64,000 nucleotides of DNA from Photobacterium sanguinicancri (GTDB taxonomy: Bacteria > Pseudomonadota > Gammaproteobacteria > Enterobacterales > Vibrionaceae). Location of the stretch: the NCBI RefSeq assembly GCF_024346675.1, contig NZ_AP024851.1:310001-374000 (forward strand), given 5' to 3'. This document shows positions 48,935 to 56,757 of this stretch, one piece after another. The notes under the pieces are model-generated. The model saw nothing but the letters and a program-made list of their open reading frames with translations. It was not told where the DNA came from and ran no database searches. The translations under genes and the position numbers were made by a program. Position 1 is the first letter of the stretch; each line of letters begins with the position of its first letter.

Positions 48935-49774
48935 ATGAAATTTGCAAAGTATTGGGAAAAACAAGACGTTAATGTTGATGAAAAACAGTTTGGGCAGCCT
49001 ATTATTTCGGTTTGGGGCGGCTCGAATACATCTTCTGAAGATGCCGATCATAATGCCCAAAAACGGGTTGCATCTTTAAACGCATTTATGGCGAGTGATT
49101 TCACGGAAAAGGGTGATTATGAATACTGGGTAGGCTTTGTTCGAGAGGAGTTACTCGAAGAAGTTAAAGCACCTGATGATACTGTACTGGCAGTACTAAC
49201 GCGTAACCATTATGGTGCGCTTGTCCTCAATACTGATGTTGCATTGTTTGGTGATATTGACGTTACCCCCCCTTCTTTTATTGAACGTTTTCTGGAAAAG
49301 TTTGGTAAGACGAAAAAAGATAAGGGCTACTATTTAAAAAAGATAGAAGCTTATCAAGCTGCGCACCCCGATTTGTCCTTTCGGGTTTATGAGACACATT
49401 CTGGCATTCGTTTTATAGAAACGAGTCGCGTCATTAATTCGCAAGATCCTATTGTTACTTCGTTATTTAAAGATTTGAATGTCGATCCTCTTTATCAGCA
49501 CTTGTGCCATCGTCAAGCATGTTTTCGAGCTCGCCTCAGCCCTAAGCCTTGGCGGATTGGTATGGCGCGCCCAGCGAGTCGCTTCCCTCGATGTAATGAA
49601 AATGAAATGACGGCATTTAGACTGTGGTTAAGTGGCTATGAAAAAGCCTCCCAAGGCACGACAGTGGTTAAGCACCTTGCCTCTTTTGGTGCTAGGCGTG
49701 CCGATGCGACCGTACAAAGGGTGATTGAACTGCATGATCGACACGCTTGTTTACGTTCTGGAACGTTAGCATAA
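48935..49774 (+). CDS. Protein of unknown function with weak primase-polymerase-like motifs
   Basis: This 279-residue soluble protein is not one I recognise. Three segments, in order, resemble the archaeo-eukaryotic primase-polymerase motifs. FGDIDV, with Asp107 and Asp109, fits motif I (hDhD). YETHSGIRFIETS, with His155, fits motif II (sxH). A later VDP (Asp184), with FRARLSPKPWRIG near 197, could be motif III and the template-side basic loop. Spacing of about 45 residues between motifs I and II is plausible. The resemblance is weak and unproven. It stands alone, with GGGAG before its ATG. Confidence 0.65.
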   Translation: MKFAKYWEKQDVNVDEKQFGQPIISVWGGSNTSSEDADHNAQKRVASLNAFMASDFTEKGDYEYWVGFVREELLEEVKAPDDTVLAVLTRNHYGALVLNTDVALFGDIDVTPPSFIERFLEKFGKTKKDKGYYLKKIEAYQAAHPDLSFRVYETHSGIRFIETSRVINSQDPIVTSLFKDLNVDPLYQHLCHRQACFRARLSPKPWRIGMARPASRFPRCNENEMTAFRLWLSGYEKASQGTTVVKHLASFGARRADATVQRVIELHDRHACLRSGTLA

Positions 49775-49791
49775 CGTCTTTAATTGTTACT

Positions 49792-51021
49792 TTAGCTTTC
49801 TAGCTGCGTGACTAGTGCCTTCATAAAACGTGCTGCTTCACCGCCTGTACAGGCACGGTGATCAAAGGTCATTGAAAGTGGGAGGGCATTCACTTCTTCG
49901 GCTTTCCCGTTAGTGAGTACCAGTTTCTTGATGATCCTACCTGCTCCAACAATTGCGACTTGCGGGGGCGAGACAACTGGGGTGGCATAAATACCGGCAA
50001 TCGCGCCAAAGTTGGTAAGTGTAATGGTGCCGTGTTGGAGCTGCTCTCGTCCAATTTTCCGCGCTTTTATACCTGCAACAGTATCGTTAATCCACTCTCT
50101 GATGTCCTCGGCATGAAACTCATCAGCATGACGGATCACAGGCACATACAGTCCATATTGGCTGTCTACTGCAACGCCAATATTCACCATGCTATGTACG
50201 CACCGAGTCATGGTATCAGGATCGAACCACGCATTGAGCGCGGGTTCTTTCTTACAGGCGGCGACAATAGCTTGCACTAACCGTGTTGTTATATCCTCGT
50301 TGGCAGCCCAAGAACTCAAGATGGCTTCTTCTGTAATGGTAACGGCTGCTATTTGTTGGTGGGCCTTAGCCATACTTGCCGCCATGCTACGACGCGCACC
50401 TCTTAGCATTTCAGTGCCTGGACGTTGTTGATCACTAGCTTGATGTACGTCGCAGTCGAGGATCACCCCATCAGGACCAGAGCCTTGAATATGATGTAAA
50501 TTGATACCGAGTTTTTGTGCTAAAACTCGGGCTGAAGGGAGTGCTGTAATCACCATTTTTTCATCATGTGACTTTTCACTCCCTACCCAAAATTCATCGA
50601 TATTGATGTTGTGGCTAGTTTGAGAAACATTGCCGACTACAGTTGCAGCATCGTTTTTGGCACTGTGAGTGCTTGAGTTGTGAGTATCATGCTCACGATT
50701 TTTTGAGCTGCTAGACGATGTCGTTTTTCTATTTGCAGAAGGCGGTGAAGGTAAGCTTGTCCCAGAAGCCGCTGTTGTTGCGGTTACTTGCTCATCAATT
50801 TCGACCAACAGACAACCTATATTAATGATGTCACCTTCATTCCCGTGCCTGCTCATGATCGTACCGCTGTTAGGGGCTGGAACATCGACGGTTGCTTTAG
50901 CCGTTTCAACGGTTAGGATAATTTGGTCTAGTGTGACAACGTCACCAATATTGACGTGCCATTCTAAAATTTCAGACTCTGCCAACCCTTCGCCTAAATC
51001 GGGTAGTGTGAATGCTTTCAT
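49792..51021 (-). CDS. bkdB: Branched-chain 2-oxoacid dehydrogenase, E2 (lipoamide acyltransferase)
   Basis: E2 moves the branched acyl group from lipoamide to CoA. The ATG at 51021, with GGAGGG six bases upstream, gives 409 residues and overlaps the E1-beta stop as ATGA. Residues 1-78 form one lipoyl domain, with Lys42 in TVETAKATVD. A Ser/His-rich linker follows, then a peripheral-subunit-binding domain (about 160-195, PSARVLAQKLGI). The acyltransferase domain holds active-site His388 in FDHRACTGG; the usual Asp of HRxxDG is Thr392 here. It is the last gene of the bkd operon. Confidence 0.93.
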   Translation of the reverse strand: MKAFTLPDLGEGLAESEILEWHVNIGDVVTLDQIILTVETAKATVDVPAPNSGTIMSRHGNEGDIINIGCLLVEIDEQVTATTAASGTSLPSPPSANRKTTSSSSSKNREHDTHNSSTHSAKNDAATVVGNVSQTSHNINIDEFWVGSEKSHDEKMVITALPSARVLAQKLGINLHHIQGSGPDGVILDCDVHQASDQQRPGTEMLRGARRSMAASMAKAHQQIAAVTITEEAILSSWAANEDITTRLVQAIVAACKKEPALNAWFDPDTMTRCVHSMVNIGVAVDSQYGLYVPVIRHADEFHAEDIREWINDTVAGIKARKIGREQLQHGTITLTNFGAIAGIYATPVVSPPQVAIVGAGRIIKKLVLTNGKAEEVNALPLSMTFDHRACTGGEAARFMKALVTQLES

Positions 51022-52001
51022 TTCCAACCCTCCACTAATTCTCTGGCAGCCGCAATAATGTCAGCCTCTTGGAGCATGAAGTAGTCTTCATTGCGGTAAT
51101 AAGGCATTACTGTATCCATACCTGTTACGCGCTTCGGTGGGGCTTTTAATAAGCACATGGCATGTTCGGCAGTGCGGGCGATAATTTCACCCCCTACACC
51201 TCCTGTTTTACAGGCTTCATGAACAACCAGTAACCGTCCTGTTTTTTCAAGTGAAGCGAAGATGGTGCGCATGTCTAGCGGCTGAATAGAGGCCAAATCG
51301 ATCACCTCGGCTTCTATTCCTTGCTTAGACAATTCATCGGCAGCTTGTAGTGATTCGACCACGCATGCTCCCCAAGTGACTAAAGTAATATCGCGACCTT
51401 TACGCAGTGTGAAACAGGTATCGAGTGGTAGTGCATTGCCATTATCTTCAACATTAGATTTTACCGTGCGATAAATCCGCTTTGGTTCAAAGAACATCAC
51501 AGGGTCATTGCTGCGAATGGCAGCAAGCAGTAAGCCATAAGCACGTTGTGGAGAAGATGGGATCACGACCTTGAATCCGGGAGTGTGGGTAAACAGCGCT
51601 TCGACACTCTCAGAGTGATGCTCTGGTGCATGAATACCACCACCAAATGGGGCACGGAAGACAGCAGGGCAGGTGAGGCGACCACGGGTTCGGTTTCGCA
51701 TTCTGGCGGCATGACACATCAAATGCTCTAGCGCAGGAAAGACAAAGCCTTGGAATTGAAATTCAGCCACAGGACGTAGCCCTTGGCTAGCCATACCGAC
51801 AGTGACGCCGCCAATTAATGCTTCGGCAAGCGGTGAGTCAATAACGCGCTTGCAGCCGAATTTGTCTTTAAGTCCAACAGTTGCTCGGAAAACACCGCCG
51901 TTATCACCGACATCTTCACCCAGCACGATAACTTTCGGATCACTTGCCATTTCGTGATGTAAGGCGAGGTTAACAGCTTCAAGTAGAGTCATCTCAGCCA
52001 T
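51018..52001 (-). CDS. bkdA2: Branched-chain 2-oxoacid dehydrogenase, E1 beta subunit
   Basis: This 327-residue transketolase-fold subunit pairs with E1 alpha to decarboxylate branched-chain 2-oxoacids. The ATG at 52001 has AAGGAG six bases upstream; the longer in-frame extension to 52136 runs into bkdA1. Family segments are VLGEDVGDNGGVFRAT near the N-terminus, DSPLAEALIGGVTVGMA, and EAIDLASIQPLD-like residues near 210. It overlaps bkdA1 by eight bases and bkdB by four, so all three subunits are coupled. Confidence 0.95.
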   Translation of the reverse strand: MAEMTLLEAVNLALHHEMASDPKVIVLGEDVGDNGGVFRATVGLKDKFGCKRVIDSPLAEALIGGVTVGMASQGLRPVAEFQFQGFVFPALEHLMCHAARMRNRTRGRLTCPAVFRAPFGGGIHAPEHHSESVEALFTHTPGFKVVIPSSPQRAYGLLLAAIRSNDPVMFFEPKRIYRTVKSNVEDNGNALPLDTCFTLRKGRDITLVTWGACVVESLQAADELSKQGIEAEVIDLASIQPLDMRTIFASLEKTGRLLVVHEACKTGGVGGEIIARTAEHAMCLLKAPPKRVTGMDTVMPYYRNEDYFMLQEADIIAAARELVEGWK

Positions 52002-53094
52002 GTTTTGCTCCTTGCATGCGCATTGCTTTATTGATGATGGCATCACGTTGCTGATGTAAATCATCACTGAGCGATTCATATAAGTAATCAAATGCGGATT
52101 CTGGTGCTTGTGGAATAATTGCGAGGTAACGCTCAACTGCGGCTTCTACGTCTTTTCTACACAGCTCTAATAATTCGGTTTCATCTTGTTCTGTCCATCG
52201 GCCAGCGTTGATGAGGTACTGTTTTAAGCGACTAATTGGCTCGTATTGCCATGCTTGCTGCAATTCATCTTCACTACGGTAGCGGCTAGCATCATCGGCA
52301 GTAGTATGATCGCTTAATCGATAACTTATCGCCTCTATCAGTGTGGCACCTTTACCTCTGTAAGCTTGTTCCAGCGCTGTTTTGACTGCATCAAGCATAG
52401 CGACGACATCATTGCCATCGACTGTGATCCCAGTGATCCCTGCGCCTTTTGCTTTGTCAGCAAGAAACTCTGCACCGCACTGAATTTCGCGTGGAACAGA
52501 GATTGCCCACTGATTGTTATTGATGACAAAAACTAACGGAATATTCCAGCTTCCGGCGCAATTAATGGATTCCAAAAAATCCCCTTTAGAGGTTGCGCCA
52601 TCGCCACAAGTGACTAATGCAGCATGGTGACCGCCTTCAATTTTAAGTGCTGCGGCAACACCAACTGCGTGAGTACACTGGGTGGCAATAGGGACGCAAA
52701 ACGGCAAATCACGTGAAGGACGGTTATGAGGGGCTGATTCGGAATGAAAATCACTGCCACGTTCATCGCCACCCCAATATTGGAGATTTTTTTCCATGGC
52801 GATACCCCGCGCCCACATGGCGGGCATATCTCGATAATAGGGAATAAAAACATCGTCAGACTTTAATGTGCGACCAATGGCAATGCCAATGGCTTCTGCA
52901 CCAAGGTGTGAAGGATAAGTACCGAGTTTACCTGTACGTTGCAGCGCAACGGCTTTGTTGTCATATACGCGGGTGAGCACCATGTCGCGATAGTAGCTAA
53001 CCAACATGTCGTGGCTTAGCCAAGCTGGCAGCGGAGTAACCAGTGTGCCTTTGTGATCGATAAAGCGATGCATCGGCATTGCTTGAATATTCAT
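51994..53094 (-). CDS. bkdA1: Branched-chain 2-oxoacid dehydrogenase, E1 alpha subunit
   Basis: This 366-residue TPP-dependent subunit performs oxidative decarboxylation of the oxoacids of leucine, valine and isoleucine, giving the CoA esters used by the liu and ivd enzymes. The ATG at 53094 has AAGGAG seven bases upstream. The TPP motif begins CGDGATSKGDF near residue 170 and ends with FVINNNQWAIS about 30 residues later. It is the first gene of the operon. No E3 (lpd) or bkdR gene is adjacent, so a shared lipoamide dehydrogenase is probably used. Confidence 0.96.
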   Translation of the reverse strand: MNIQAMPMHRFIDHKGTLVTPLPAWLSHDMLVSYYRDMVLTRVYDNKAVALQRTGKLGTYPSHLGAEAIGIAIGRTLKSDDVFIPYYRDMPAMWARGIAMEKNLQYWGGDERGSDFHSESAPHNRPSRDLPFCVPIATQCTHAVGVAAALKIEGGHHAALVTCGDGATSKGDFLESINCAGSWNIPLVFVINNNQWAISVPREIQCGAEFLADKAKGAGITGITVDGNDVVAMLDAVKTALEQAYRGKGATLIEAISYRLSDHTTADDASRYRSEDELQQAWQYEPISRLKQYLINAGRWTEQDETELLELCRKDVEAAVERYLAIIPQAPESAFDYLYESLSDDLHQQRDAIINKAMRMQGAKHG

Positions 53095-53576
53095 CTCAAG
53101 CTCCTTGTCTCGCAGCCACAATGGTTAGCTGCAATAGATGAAAGCAAATGAACCCGTGTTTATCGTCACAGATTAACGACCATCTCATAGCTGCTGGTCC
53201 GACATCTTATTCGTGTATTTCCCTTACTGTCAGAGTTTTTACGCGTTTGATCCATCAAACTTAGCGTTAAGTGATGATAAACCTAATAGGTTAAGTGTAA
53301 CTAAAATGTTAAATTGCGCTTGCAATAGTAATAAATTAATCAGTAAAGAATTCAATACAGTAGGAAATGCTAGAAATGAGTCAGTTCGCTCCTTTCTGTT
53401 GGATGAATATTTCATGAAAAAGCAGAGCCGCTGTAGAAGACTTGAGAGAATAAAGGGTAAAAGAAAACGCTATGCTTATGTTCTTATCGAAATTACGGCC
53501 ACTTTGAAGGTGGGTTAGTAAAAGAAATATGGCAAGATACCTTATTCGCCGTATTGAATAATAAAAGGAAGTAAAG
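53095..53576. other. Upstream region of bkd and MOSC genes
   Basis: This gap contains the leftward promoter of the bkd operon. No clear LiuR-type palindrome was found in it. A 101-codon ORF at 53213-53518 has an unlikely start, a low-complexity basic C-terminus and no ribosome binding site, and was not accepted. Confidence 0.5.
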
Positions 53577-54029
53577 ATGGAAGTATTAGCGATTGCTAAG
53601 CGTGAAAAATCACGCGCACCAATGGAAGAAATGACACAAGCCTTAGTGACGACAGAGCAAGGCGTTGTAGGCGATTTTCGTGGTAAACCAGGAAAACGTC
53701 AGCTAACGGTATTGAGTGCAGAGTCATGGCAAGATGCATGTAACGATGTGAGTGCAAATCTTCCTTGGACAGTCCGTCGTTCGAACATTTTGATCAAGGG
53801 TATTCGTTTTAACAAGGCAAATGTAGGTGATGTGATCCAAATTGGCGAAGTTAGATTAGAAATTACACGCGAGACAGATCCATGCCCTCGTATGGATGAA
53901 CAACATGACGGGCTGACTCAAGCGCTCATGCCTGATTGGCGTGGTGGTGTATGTTGCTGTGTTGTCGCTGATGGCGAAGTGAGAGTGGGTGATAAAGCGG
54001 TATTACTAGCCGCTGGTGGCGTGATCTAG
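53577..54029 (+). CDS. MOSC-domain protein
   Basis: This 150-residue stand-alone MOSC (molybdenum cofactor sulfurase C-terminal) domain has GVVGDFRGKPGKRQLTVLS near 30-48, a RRSNILIKGI segment and the conserved-Cys region ETDPCPRMD (Cys near 102), then WRGGVCCCVV. These domains bind sulfur or molybdenum cofactor and often sit in detoxification enzymes, but the substrate is unknown. AAGGAAG precedes the ATG, and a terminator follows. Confidence 0.88.
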   Translation: MEVLAIAKREKSRAPMEEMTQALVTTEQGVVGDFRGKPGKRQLTVLSAESWQDACNDVSANLPWTVRRSNILIKGIRFNKANVGDVIQIGEVRLEITRETDPCPRMDEQHDGLTQALMPDWRGGVCCCVVADGEVRVGDKAVLLAAGGVI

Positions 54030-54069
54030 TTAGGCGTTTGACTTAGCTGGTATTTGTCTCACCATTGAG

Positions 54070-54107
54070 AAAAATAGCGCTTCGCCCCAACGTAGCGCTA
54101 TTTTCGG
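54070..54107. terminator. Terminator after the MOSC gene
   Basis: AAAATAGCGCT pairs with AGCGCTATTTT around a 12-base loop. It is symmetrical, with a short T tract. Confidence 0.82.
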
Positions 54108-54146
54108 TCAATACTGACAATATGTATTGATGGGAAGGCTCTGACA

Positions 54147-54602
54147 ATGAAAAGCATGTTGCTACCTCTTTTAAGCTGCCTTGCAGCATGTAGTTCCCAA
54201 CAAAGTGCCAATCAGCCACTGAATGTTAGTCAGTACGTTGAACAAACCTGCTACACGTCAGCCTCGGATGAGCTGTCTTCCTCGTTCGATACCTTTCTTG
54301 ATCACCGTAAAGATGAGCTTGCAGGGCTACGCTCTGAATTAACCGATGAAAATTTTCAACAATTACATTTTGCGCTAAGTCATTTCTCAACGTATTGGGA
54401 AAAGCTAGAAATTGAGCGAAATCAGGCTTGTGAACAATGGGCCGCTTGTCAGTTTATTACCGAAAGCAGTCATGCAGCCTCTAGCATGCAACCATCGCCA
54501 CATTGCGAAGCGCCAAACTTTGAATACAATGTCAGCCGCGTAAAAATGGTGACCTTTTTAAGTGACGTCGCTAACTTGCAATTACAACGTTCAGGCGAAT
54601 AA
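54147..54602 (+). CDS. Small lipoprotein of unknown function
   Basis: This 151-residue protein has a short lipoprotein signal ending at Cys15 (LSCLAAC). The mature part is mostly helical and hydrophilic, with four or five further cysteines (QTCYTS, QACEQWAACQ, HCEAP) that may form disulphides. There is no second membrane segment. It is probably anchored in the envelope. The gene is followed by a 246-bp gap. I do not recognise the family. Confidence 0.78.
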   Translation: MKSMLLPLLSCLAACSSQQSANQPLNVSQYVEQTCYTSASDELSSSFDTFLDHRKDELAGLRSELTDENFQQLHFALSHFSTYWEKLEIERNQACEQWAACQFITESSHAASSMQPSPHCEAPNFEYNVSRVKMVTFLSDVANLQLQRSGE

Positions 54603-54848
54603 TGTCTCCCACGCTTAAAGCTAATTGAGTGCTCTGAGAGTAGGCTCGATCAGCTTATCTTGGCAGTAATTGCCATTTATAAAACCCCCTGATATTTACT
54701 AATTGAGTATAAAGGCTTGATTTTAAAGTTGAGTTTACTTATACCTATTATATGCAATTATTTAACATTTAATATCATTGTCATTTTCGAGAATGATACT
54801 TAAAGTAAACCTTTCAAACCCTTTTTTTTACTGTTGATAGGAGGTTCT

Positions 54849-55763
54849 ATGGCTACTAGCCGTAAAATCAGTAAGGAACGTTTAGCGCTTAAGCTCTCTC
54901 TTGTGGGGACAATTTTGTTGGCCACAATGGGGATTGGCTATGGATTGTATGTCGGATCCAACGCCATATTACTCGACGGCATGTTTTCACTTCTTAGTAT
55001 GGGTATGACGGGTCTTAGCCTTTATACCGCTTACCTTGTAACCAAACCTGATGATCGTCAGTTTCAGTTTGGTTATGCGCATATCGAGCCTTTGATCAAT
55101 GTCGTCAATGGCTTGCTTATCTTAGTAACGTGTCTTTGGGCGTTTATCGGTGGTGTGCAATCCATTGTCGAAGGCGGACACGATATTGTGCTCGAACATG
55201 CGCTGGTTTATGCCGTTGTTTCAACCGTTAGCTGTTTTGCTATTTATTTTACTGAAACGCATATTGCGAAAAGTATCGAATCAGAATTGGTACGAGTTGA
55301 CTCCCAAGAGTGGATGATAGACGGTATTTTGAGTGCAGCCTTACTCGTTGGTTTTCTGGTTGTAATGGCACTGGATTCTTTAGGTTATTCTCGTTGGAAT
55401 GCATATGTGGATCCAATTTTAGTATCAGCGCTTGCTATCTCGGCGTCAGTGCTACCTATTCGAGTTTTAAGCCGTAACTTACGTGAAGTTCTCCTTGTGG
55501 CGCCACAAGGTAAAGTGCAAGACCGTGTTGATGGTGTCATTGAAGCAATTTCAAAGCAGTATGAGTTTGATGATTACACCCATCATTTGGCGAAAACAGG
55601 ACGTCAGTACGACTTGGAAATTAATATCTTGGTCGATAGCAGCCCTCATTGGACGACCCAACGACAAGATGCCATTCGTCAAGTTATTTGGGATAAGTTG
55701 AAAGGTGAGCTGGGTGATACATGGTTATCAGTGAGTTTTACCACTCAGGAACGTTGGTTATAA
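54849..55763 (+). CDS. Cation diffusion facilitator (CDF)-family protein with unusual metal site
   Basis: This 304-residue inner-membrane protein has six predicted helices and a C-terminal cytoplasmic domain (about 215-304), the CDF layout of metal/proton antiporters. The ATG at 54849 follows AGGAGG. In TM2 the sequence is LLDGMFSLLS and in TM5 MIDGILSAAL: the first Asp of each is kept, but the His/Asp residues that bind the transported metal in ZitB or FieF are Phe46/Ser50 and Leu161/Leu165. Metal specificity, or even metal transport, is therefore uncertain. It is a single gene. Confidence 0.85.
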   Translation: MATSRKISKERLALKLSLVGTILLATMGIGYGLYVGSNAILLDGMFSLLSMGMTGLSLYTAYLVTKPDDRQFQFGYAHIEPLINVVNGLLILVTCLWAFIGGVQSIVEGGHDIVLEHALVYAVVSTVSCFAIYFTETHIAKSIESELVRVDSQEWMIDGILSAALLVGFLVVMALDSLGYSRWNAYVDPILVSALAISASVLPIRVLSRNLREVLLVAPQGKVQDRVDGVIEAISKQYEFDDYTHHLAKTGRQYDLEINILVDSSPHWTTQRQDAIRQVIWDKLKGELGDTWLSVSFTTQERWL

Positions 55764-55791
55764 ATAGGAAAACCTCATAAAGCATTGAAGT

Positions 55792-55831
55792 AAAAGCCAA
55801 TAACATCTTTGTCGATGTTATTGGCTTTTTA
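55792..55831. terminator. Terminator after the CDF gene
   Basis: A long 16-bp stem, AAAAGCCAATAACATC paired with GATGTTATTGGCTTTT, has a six-base loop and a T run on the + strand. Confidence 0.93.
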
Positions 55832-56282
55832 CTATTAGTTTTTCTTATTCTTCATTGGTAATTTATTCATTCGCAGAGAAACTTATAGCAAGGCAAAATA
55901 CTGGCCGGTATACGGGGACGCAGATAAATATTTTCTAAGTAGCAACTGGCATCTATTCGATTGTTGGCTCAAACTTAAGACACGTAAGGTTAGGTGCTTG
56001 TTGTGCCTTTGTATCCACATTTAGGTGTTATTGGTTAGGGTTATGTATTGATGTGGGTTTTATCGCTTTTTAGAATCATTTAAAGGTGAAATTGTGATTT
56101 TGTCGCATTGCTTATCACAAGAAAATAACTTTTAGATGTAAAAGTAAGCGTTTTGCGGTATCTTAATTCGAGTCTAAAAATTGCTTCTACTGGTTGAAGA
56201 GACATTTTTTAGACCTAGTGAAAAATGTGCATTTTTGCTCAGATTTACAGATTAATATAATTTAATTTTATAAGGTCAGTTT
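55832..56282. other. Intergenic region before the 34-residue peptide
   Basis: This is about 450 bp without a convincing ORF. It should contain the promoter of the small membrane peptide. No RNA family was recognised. Confidence 0.4.
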
Positions 56283-56387
56283 ATGGAAATTGTTCTAGTT
56301 CTTGCATTTATTGTTGGTGGCATTTTCGTCATTACTCGTGAGAAAAAATGCACCAAAAATGTTGATTACTCGCGCGAATCTCTTTAA
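56283..56387 (+). CDS. 34-residue single-span membrane peptide
   Basis: The frame codes for MEIVLVLAFIVGGIFVITREKK then 12 polar residues: one N-terminal hydrophobic helix and a basic, cysteine-containing tail. AAGG stands seven bases before the ATG. A perfect 11-bp terminator stem begins 32 bp after the stop, so the unit is complete. I do not recognise the family. The gene lies in the middle of a 1-kb gap that otherwise has no gene. Confidence 0.78.
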   Translation: MEIVLVLAFIVGGIFVITREKKCTKNVDYSRESL

Positions 56388-56418
56388 TTCACATTTTGCG
56401 ATGATTAACCGATAAATG

Positions 56419-56455
56419 CCAATCTAAACAACTGTTTAGATTGGTTGTTCTTTCA
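56419..56455 (+). terminator. Terminator of the 34-residue peptide gene
   Basis: CCAATCTAAAC (56419-56429) pairs perfectly with GTTTAGATTGG (56434-56444) around a four-base loop, followed by TTGTTCTTTC. Confidence 0.9.
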
Positions 56456-56757
56456 TTCTCTTTTCCATGCCCTGCTTGTCACTTTTCTTATTTCGTTTTA
56501 TACCCACACCATCTATACCCAATGAGCACTGTTCGTACGTTGCTGTCATTTGCATGCTATTCATAGTTCTATCACTATCTATATGATTTTATTTTGTATT
56601 TTTTGTAACGAACAATCTAATAAGACATGATCTAAGTCGTATATATAGTGACGATTTTGCTTGTTAAGTTGGCGATTTATCAATATCGTTTAACAACACA
56701 CGGATGTGCTCATGTTGCACATAAATAATGACATTTGATTTCTAATTATTTCCTCAT
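56456..56757. other. Upstream region of the EAL gene
   Basis: It should hold the promoter of the phosphodiesterase gene. Nothing else was recognised. Confidence 0.4.

Noticed and set aside
53213..53518. 101-codon rightward ORF
   Set aside because: It starts at a GTG or later codon without a binding site, has mixed composition, and lies in the bkd promoter region.
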